From the NCBI GenBank assembly GCA_937877295.1, contig CALFIV010000185.1, positions 1 to 9,354 on the forward strand: DNA of 9,354 bases, in the 5' to 3' direction. Origin of the DNA: an uncultured Clostridia bacterium (lineage in GTDB: Bacteria; Bacillota_A; Clostridia; Christensenellales; CAG-138). Shown in pieces: positions 5,566-9,354 of the stretch (position 1 is the stretch's first letter; every line of letters begins with the position of its first letter). A program made the translations under genes and the position numbers. Below the pieces are notes generated by a model. It did not search any database. It was not told where the DNA came from and saw nothing but the letters and a program-made list of their open reading frames with translations.

Positions 5566-6585
5566 TCAGTCCGCGTAAAAGAGATTGTCGAAATAGTCGT
5601 CTTGACTGACGCCATCGATTGTGTACGTATAGTGCTCTTCATCATACGCAAAGGTTACGACACCGCGAATCACGCCGTCCATCTCGGAGACCTCCGCCAT
5701 CGTGCGGGATTCGTGGAATCGCACGAGATAGATGTACGTTCCCGTATGGATGACATGCTTGCTGCCGTCGTCCATTCTGATCGGCAGATCACGGACAAGA
5801 TGCAGCAATATGCCGCCGTCGACCAGATCCGTCGGGTCTTCCAGCATGCTCTCTTCACTCGGCGTCCAGCAATCCAGCCATTCCGATTCCGGATTAAACC
5901 CGTCGCCGAAATAGGCGCGTGTGCCGGAATTGGAGCCGAGAAGCCCTGTGCGTTCGTCTATTATGAGACGGCCGTCCTCATATGCGGCAAAGCCGTCGAT
6001 GATACTGTCCTGCACCAGCGCATCCCCCTCCGGATGCAAGACGACGGTGACATAGTCGTCTGATCCGGTATCAATGCTCACGATCAGGTTGCGGTACGCC
6101 GAAGCGGCGTCCATGTCCGCCAGCAGCACTTGTGTGAGCATGGGGCTCTCCGAAAACACATAGCTGCGGCTGCCGTCCGTGATCGTGGTCGTCTCCTCAT
6201 CCCAATCGAGAGAAAAGCCGATCTCTTCATCCTTGCCGTCGCCGTCCAGATCATAAACGGTCAGAATGCCTTCCGTCTGTTCGTCATCCAGAATCTCGCC
6301 CATGATGAAGGTATCGATCAGCACGGTTTCGGGCGACTGTGCAGGCTGCGGCACGGCAGGTTCTTCGGACTGCGGCTCGGTTGCCGGTTCATCCGTCGGA
6401 AGCTCCGTTGCCAAAGCTTCGGTCGGCTGTGCCTCCTCCGTCGGTGTTTCGTTCGGCTGCGCTGCGACGGTTTCCTCCTCCGACGCCGGCACAATCGCAG
6501 CCCCGTCCGGCGTTTCGGCAGCCGGCTGCGCGCATCCGACGCAGCAGAGCAGCAGCACAAGCGCAACGGCAAGCAAGCGTTTCAT
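5566..6585 (-). CDS. Lipoprotein A with VCBS/FG-GAP-like region
   Basis: A 339-residue protein. Its ATG at 6585 follows AAGGAGG directly, and that ribosome binding site overlaps the stop codon of the upstream paralogue (12 bases between genes). Residues 1-17 are a lipoprotein signal with lipobox CVGC, lipidated Cys18. Residues about 22-86 form a low-complexity Thr/Pro/Glu-rich spacer that would lift the domain from the membrane. The globular part (about 88-339) has an Asp loop YDLDGDGKDEE (111-121), as in FG-GAP/VCBS calcium-binding repeats. A degenerate second copy lies near 155-172 (LLADMDAASAYRNLIVSID). Tryptophan-rich WLDCWTPSEE (236-245) and the C-terminal end DNLFYAD are shared with the upstream gene. 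Exact function is unknown; the spacer and Asp loops suggest a surface binding protein. Confidence 0.85.
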   Translation of the reverse strand: MKRLLAVALVLLLCCVGCAQPAAETPDGAAIVPASEEETVAAQPNETPTEEAQPTEALATELPTDEPATEPQSEEPAVPQPAQSPETVLIDTFIMGEILDDEQTEGILTVYDLDGDGKDEEIGFSLDWDEETTTITDGSRSYVFSESPMLTQVLLADMDAASAYRNLIVSIDTGSDDYVTVVLHPEGDALVQDSIIDGFAAYEDGRLIIDERTGLLGSNSGTRAYFGDGFNPESEWLDCWTPSEESMLEDPTDLVDGGILLHLVRDLPIRMDDGSKHVIHTGTYIYLVRFHESRTMAEVSEMDGVIRGVVTFAYDEEHYTYTIDGVSQDDYFDNLFYAD

Positions 6586-6597
6586 GGCACTTCCTCC

Positions 6598-7569
6598 TTA
6601 ATCCGCATAGAAGATGTTGTCAAAGCAATCGTCCTGCGGGATACCTTCGATGAGATAACCCCAGCTTTCCTCGTTGCGCGCAAAGGTCACGTCAACATGC
6701 GTGCCGTTCTCGAGGCAAAGCTCCGCGCTGCCCCGCTTGTCGCTGTAACGCAGCAGATACACATAGCTGCCCGCTTTGATGACCGACGGTTCGTCGTTCA
6801 ACAGGCAGGGCACATCGATCCTTGCATGCAGAAGCCTGCCGTTTTCGATCAGCGCTTCGCGATTCGTCTGCAGTTTCTCTGGCGAAGGATACCAGCAATC
6901 CAGCCAGTCGGACAGCGGTTCGAGCGTTTCGCCGCTGTACAGCCGCGAGCCGTCCTGCGTTCCCAAAAGATCGGTCCGCTCATAACCCAAAAGCTCCTCG
7001 GCGTCCCAATCGTAAATGCAGTAGAGATAATGCTCCTCTCCTGCGACCAGCTTGTCGCCCTCCGGATGCAGGACCACCGTGATGAAATCGTCCGACGCTT
7101 CGTCGATACAGACAACCAGATTTGCATACGACGTTTTGGGATTGAGATCGATCAGTATGACGTGTGACAGCATGGCACTTCGTTCGAACGTGTAACTGCG
7201 CGTGCCGTCGGTAATCGTCGTGTCGTCGTTTTCCCAGTCCAGACTGACCCGGATCTCCTCCGGCGTGCCGTCACGGTCCAGATCGTAGGTAAACATCAAT
7301 GCCTCAGTCTGATCGGATTCCATCTCTTCATATGCGTTGAACACCATGGGAAGCGCGGTTTGCTCCGCCTGCGGCGTTTCAGAGGGCTTTTCTGTTTTCA
7401 GCTCGGCCGCGAGCGTTCCGCATGCGTCGGTCAGACTTGCGGTGGGCTGTTCCCCAGCGGTTTCTGCCGGTTCGGACGTTTCTTTCGGCACATCCAGCAC
7501 GATCGTAATGCATCCGAGCGACAGCAGCATCGCCGCTGCGATCAAAATAACAAGCATACGCTTCATCAT
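6598..7569 (-). CDS. Lipoprotein B, tandem paralogue with VCBS/FG-GAP-like region
   Basis: I start this 323-residue protein at ATG 7569, with GAGAGG placed 7 bases upstream. The frame is open further upstream to 8061, but that would read through the promoter and over the next genes. A second ATG at 7566 would shorten it by one residue. The signal peptide ends in SLGC, lipidated Cys20. A shorter, less Pro-rich spacer (about 28-75) follows, then the domain shared with lipoprotein A. Shared segments include YDLDRDGTPEE (95-105), TTITDG and RSYTF, SDDFITVVLHPEGD (159-172), DWLDCWYPSP (221-230), a GSYVYLLRYSD strand and the end QDDCFDNIFYAD. The pair clearly arose by duplication; spacer length and the middle part (about 175-200) have diverged. 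First gene of a two-gene operon. Function is not known. Confidence 0.85.
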   Translation of the reverse strand: MMKRMLVILIAAAMLLSLGCITIVLDVPKETSEPAETAGEQPTASLTDACGTLAAELKTEKPSETPQAEQTALPMVFNAYEEMESDQTEALMFTYDLDRDGTPEEIRVSLDWENDDTTITDGTRSYTFERSAMLSHVILIDLNPKTSYANLVVCIDEASDDFITVVLHPEGDKLVAGEEHYLYCIYDWDAEELLGYERTDLLGTQDGSRLYSGETLEPLSDWLDCWYPSPEKLQTNREALIENGRLLHARIDVPCLLNDEPSVIKAGSYVYLLRYSDKRGSAELCLENGTHVDVTFARNEESWGYLIEGIPQDDCFDNIFYAD

Positions 7570-7596
7570 ATCACGACCTCTCAAATGTTTGCTTGC

Positions 7597-7625
7597 AGTA
7601 TAGCACAGGGCTGCACAATTTGCAA
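7597..7625 (-). promoter_or_regulatory. Sigma-A promoter of the lipoprotein operon
   Basis: Read on the minus strand: -35 TTGCAA (7625-7620), a 17-bp spacer, -10 TATACT (7602-7597) with an upstream TGC, an extended -10. Transcription would start near 7590, about 20 bases before the start codon at 7569. TTGCAA is its own reverse complement, so the same box could in principle be used in the plus direction, but no good plus-strand -10 follows. Confidence 0.7.
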
Positions 7626-7701
7626 ATTTCTTGTTGCGTTCCGATTTATGGGACAGGTGTTGTGAGAACATGATATCAGAAACAAACGGGAGGACAAACA
7701 C

Positions 7702-7854
7702 ATGTTGGAAATCATTCGTTACCGGATTCTGATGCTCCGGCTGCGCAGCGAGATCGCCGCAACCGTCCGTGAAAGCAGAGAAGCGAATTCCGCCTTGCGT
7801 TCGCACGGCAACGGCTTGAAAACCGCTTGCAAAGCATGCGAAAGTATCGTATAA
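7702..7854 (+). CDS. Possible small protein of 50 residues, unknown function
   Basis: ATG at 7702 follows GGGAGG (7688-7693) with an 8-base gap, the best ribosome binding site in this region. The frame runs 50 codons to TAA 7852-7854. The product is basic: an N-terminal amphipathic stretch MLEIIRYRILMLRLRSEI, then a polar part and a CKAC motif near residues 43-46. There is no clear signal peptide; the start could be membrane-associated. The stop lies 7 bases before the start of the metallo-hydrolase gene and inside that gene's -10 box. Strong start signals support it; short length and absence of any recognised relative weaken it. Promoter not clear. Confidence 0.4.
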   Translation: MLEIIRYRILMLRLRSEIAATVRESREANSALRSHGNGLKTACKACESIV

Positions 7855-7855
7855 T
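7827..7855 (+). promoter_or_regulatory. Sigma-A promoter placed to give a leaderless metallo-hydrolase mRNA
   Basis: -35 TTGCAA (7827-7832), an exact 17-bp spacer, and a perfect -10 TATAAT (7850-7855), all within the end of the 50-codon ORF. The predicted start point, seven bases past the -10, is about 7862, the A of the ATG of the next gene. No ribosome binding site precedes that ATG. Confidence 0.65.
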
Positions 7856-7861
7856 ACAGGC

Positions 7862-9354
7862 ATGAACCGGATACATCGACTGCTCGCATGGATGCTGTTG
7901 CCGACGCTGCTGTTTGCGCTCGGCTGTGCTGATGTGCATCGCTGCGTCCACGCCGATGAGCCGGATATGCTTGCGCAGGAAAAGGCGGAGCTGTGGGAAA
8001 AGCTGAAAAACAGCCGCTCCGCGTCCGTCGACGTGACCGAAGCAGACGCCTTGACCGTCATCTTTCTCGACGTCGGTCAGGGCGATTGCACGTTGCTGAT
8101 CGCCCCGGACGGCAGGACCATGCTGATCGACGCCGGTCCGGAAGGTTCGTTCCGCGCCATTGCCGACGAGCTGGATGCGCATCGTATCAGCAGTCTCGAC
8201 GTAGTGGTTGCCACGCATCCGCATGAAGACCATATCGGTTCGATGGACGATGTGCTCGATGCGTATCCGGTGGGTACGTTCTATACGATCGCGCAGCAGT
8301 CTTCAACGGCGTCCTGTCGGCAGATGTACGCGGCACTGGAGCGCTGCGGCTGCCCCGTGGTCCTCGCAAACGGCGGCGATACGATCGCATGGAGCGATGT
8401 GTGTACGGTGACGGTGCTGAATCCGATCAATGGCTATGCCGAACCAGACGATCTCAACGACGCGTCCATTGTGCTGCATGTACGGTACGGTGAGACCGCC
8501 GTACTGTTGTGCGGCGACGCCGAGGAGCTTGCCGAAAAGCGCATGCTCGATACGTATCCGCGTTCGATGCTGCACGCCGACGTGCAGAAGCTCGGGCATC
8601 ACGGCTCGTCGAGTTCCACCGGGATCTCGTTTTTCCTCGCCGTCTCCCCCGACTATGCCGTGGCGTGTGCTGGCTCCCTGCTGGGCATCGCCGTAGGGCA
8701 TGAGGGGTTTTCTTTCCCCGTGGGCAAGGTGGATCATCTCAACATGTATCCAGTCACGTTCTCTGAGTTTCTGCAGGTACGCAACCGCCGCCTTCATTCC
8801 TACTTCATGGGGGTCAGTACGCCGGAGCCACTTCCCCAAGTATTTTTCGACCGTCTGGCAGAGGCATTTATGGCCTATCGCATCTGCGGAGGCATGCCCG
8901 AGGCTGCTGCGGCCATGCTCGACGGACAGCCGCAGCGCGTAGAAGAGATTCTCTCCAACATTCTGAAGGACTACGCCCTGGACTTCGTCAAGCATACCAG
9001 CCCCGTGCTGTCCAACAAGGTAAACCATGTCTGGACATCGCTCCCCTCGCAGCTGGCCAAAGAGAATCGTAAATTCGTCTATCAGGTGGTACGCCCCGGT
9101 GCCCGGGCGCGTGAGTATGAGGATGCCTTGCTGTGGCTTCAACGTGCCGGTCTCGTATATAGGGTACATCTCTGTCGGGAGCCACGCCTGCCGCTGCAGG
9201 CATACGACGATCTGAGCATCTTTAAGGTCTATGCCCTCGACATCGGTCTTTTGCGGCGACTGGCTGGTATGGAACCTGACATTTATCTCGCACCGCCAGA
9301 ACAATTCAAGGAGTTTCGCGGTGCCTTGAACGAGAACTATATCCTCCAAAGCCT
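7862..9354 (+). CDS. Chimeric gene: lipoprotein metallo-beta-lactamase domain joined to DUF4143 ATPase C-terminal half (partial)
   Basis: One frame runs from ATG 7862 to the right edge without a stop (497 codons seen). Residues 1-21 are a signal peptide with lipobox ALGC, Cys22. Residues about 64-268 are a ComEC-type metallo-beta-lactamase domain: FLDVGQGDCTLLI (68-80), LIDAG, metal-binding HPHEDH (119-124), a GD pair (218-219) and LGHHGSSSST (244-253). Near residue 268 (position about 8666) the sequence switches in frame to the later part of an AAA ATPase of the DUF4143 group: CAGSLLGIA, FPVGKVDHLNMYPVTFSEFL, SQLAKENRKF, GARAREYEDALLWL, LPLQAYDDL and YALDIGLLRRLAG. The hydrolase lacks its usual C-terminal GHP(H)-type segment, and the ATPase lacks its Walker A and B half. 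Proline codons change from mostly CCG (8 of 11) to mixed (CCG 4 of 15). The product may be inactive. Confidence 0.85.
   Translation, partial: MNRIHRLLAWMLLPTLLFALGCADVHRCVHADEPDMLAQEKAELWEKLKNSRSASVDVTEADALTVIFLDVGQGDCTLLIAPDGRTMLIDAGPEGSFRAIADELDAHRISSLDVVVATHPHEDHIGSMDDVLDAYPVGTFYTIAQQSSTASCRQMYAALERCGCPVVLANGGDTIAWSDVCTVTVLNPINGYAEPDDLNDASIVLHVRYGETAVLLCGDAEELAEKRMLDTYPRSMLHADVQKLGHHGSSSSTGISFFLAVSPDYAVACAGSLLGIAVGHEGFSFPVGKVDHLNMYPVTFSEFLQVRNRRLHSYFMGVSTPEPLPQVFFDRLAEAFMAYRICGGMPEAAAAMLDGQPQRVEEILSNILKDYALDFVKHTSPVLSNKVNHVWTSLPSQLAKENRKFVYQVVRPGARAREYEDALLWLQRAGLVYRVHLCREPRLPLQAYDDLSIFKVYALDIGLLRRLAGMEPDIYLAPPEQFKEFRGALNENYILQS

Noticed and set aside
6130..7167. Plus-strand open frame (345 codons)
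   Set aside because: Spans both lipoprotein genes in antisense, crossing their intergenic gap; Arg/His-rich and without start signals.
7620..7650. Plus-strand promoter using the palindromic TTGCAA box for the 50-codon ORF
   Set aside because: At 17-19 bp spacing the candidate -10 sequences (GATTTA, ATTTAT, TTTATG) match the consensus poorly.
7570..8061. N-terminal extension of lipoprotein B by 164 codons
   Set aside because: The extension would remove the signal peptide from the N-terminus and cross a good promoter and the opposite-strand genes.
8303..9349. Minus-strand open frame (348 codons)
   Set aside because: Antisense to the hydrolase/DUF4143 frame, whose plus-strand motifs are clear; no recognisable domain on the minus strand.

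Overview
The window looks like a chromosomal accessory stretch from a Gram-positive Clostridia-type Bacillota of moderate G+C. This is inferred from strong GGAGG ribosome binding sites, sigma-A-type promoters with 17-bp spacers, several lipoproteins with lipobox signals, an ECF sigma/anti-sigma pair and Rho-independent hairpin terminators. No rRNA, tRNA, CRISPR array or insertion sequence was seen. The exact taxon cannot be fixed from the sequence.

Layout from left to right. Positions 1-245 hold two tandem hairpins, a possible 19-codon remnant of a gene start, and a hairpin terminator. Next is a visibly A+T-rich minus-strand gene of unknown function (246-974). Its likely 5' part (975-1138) is in another frame, so the gene appears frameshifted. 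Then comes a minus-strand HPr-kinase/PEPCK-like P-loop protein (1268-2005) with its own promoter and a hairpin leader. Divergent from it is a two-gene plus-strand operon: a lipoprotein form of the secreted ribonuclease barnase (2258-2758) and its intracellular inhibitor barstar (2760-3035), closed by a clear terminator.

An ECF sigma factor (3174-3665) and an overlapping membrane protein with a very large outside domain, presumably its anti-sigma factor (3655-5517), follow. The upstream region carries an ECF-like promoter, which suggests autoregulation. A bidirectional terminator separates this operon from a convergent minus-strand operon of two paralogous lipoproteins (7569-6598, then 6585-5566). 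These have VCBS/FG-GAP-like Asp-rich loops and nearly identical C-termini, and a good promoter at 7597-7625 drives them.

The right end carries a possible 50-codon small ORF (7702-7854). Behind it is a long frame, open to the window edge (7862-9354), that starts as a lipoprotein with a ComEC-type metallo-beta-lactamase domain. Near position 8666 it switches in frame to the C-terminal half of a DUF4143-type AAA ATPase. The Walker A/B half of the ATPase and the tail of the hydrolase are both missing, and proline codon use changes at the join. This is a chimeric gene: a recombination product, a genuine new fusion, or an assembly join.

Most genes here act at or outside the cell surface: a tethered RNase with its cytoplasmic immunity protein, a surface-signal sigma system, two surface lipoproteins, and a lipoprotein hydrolase. 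The best-supported system is the barnase/barstar pair. The most unusual object is the hydrolase-DUF4143 chimera.
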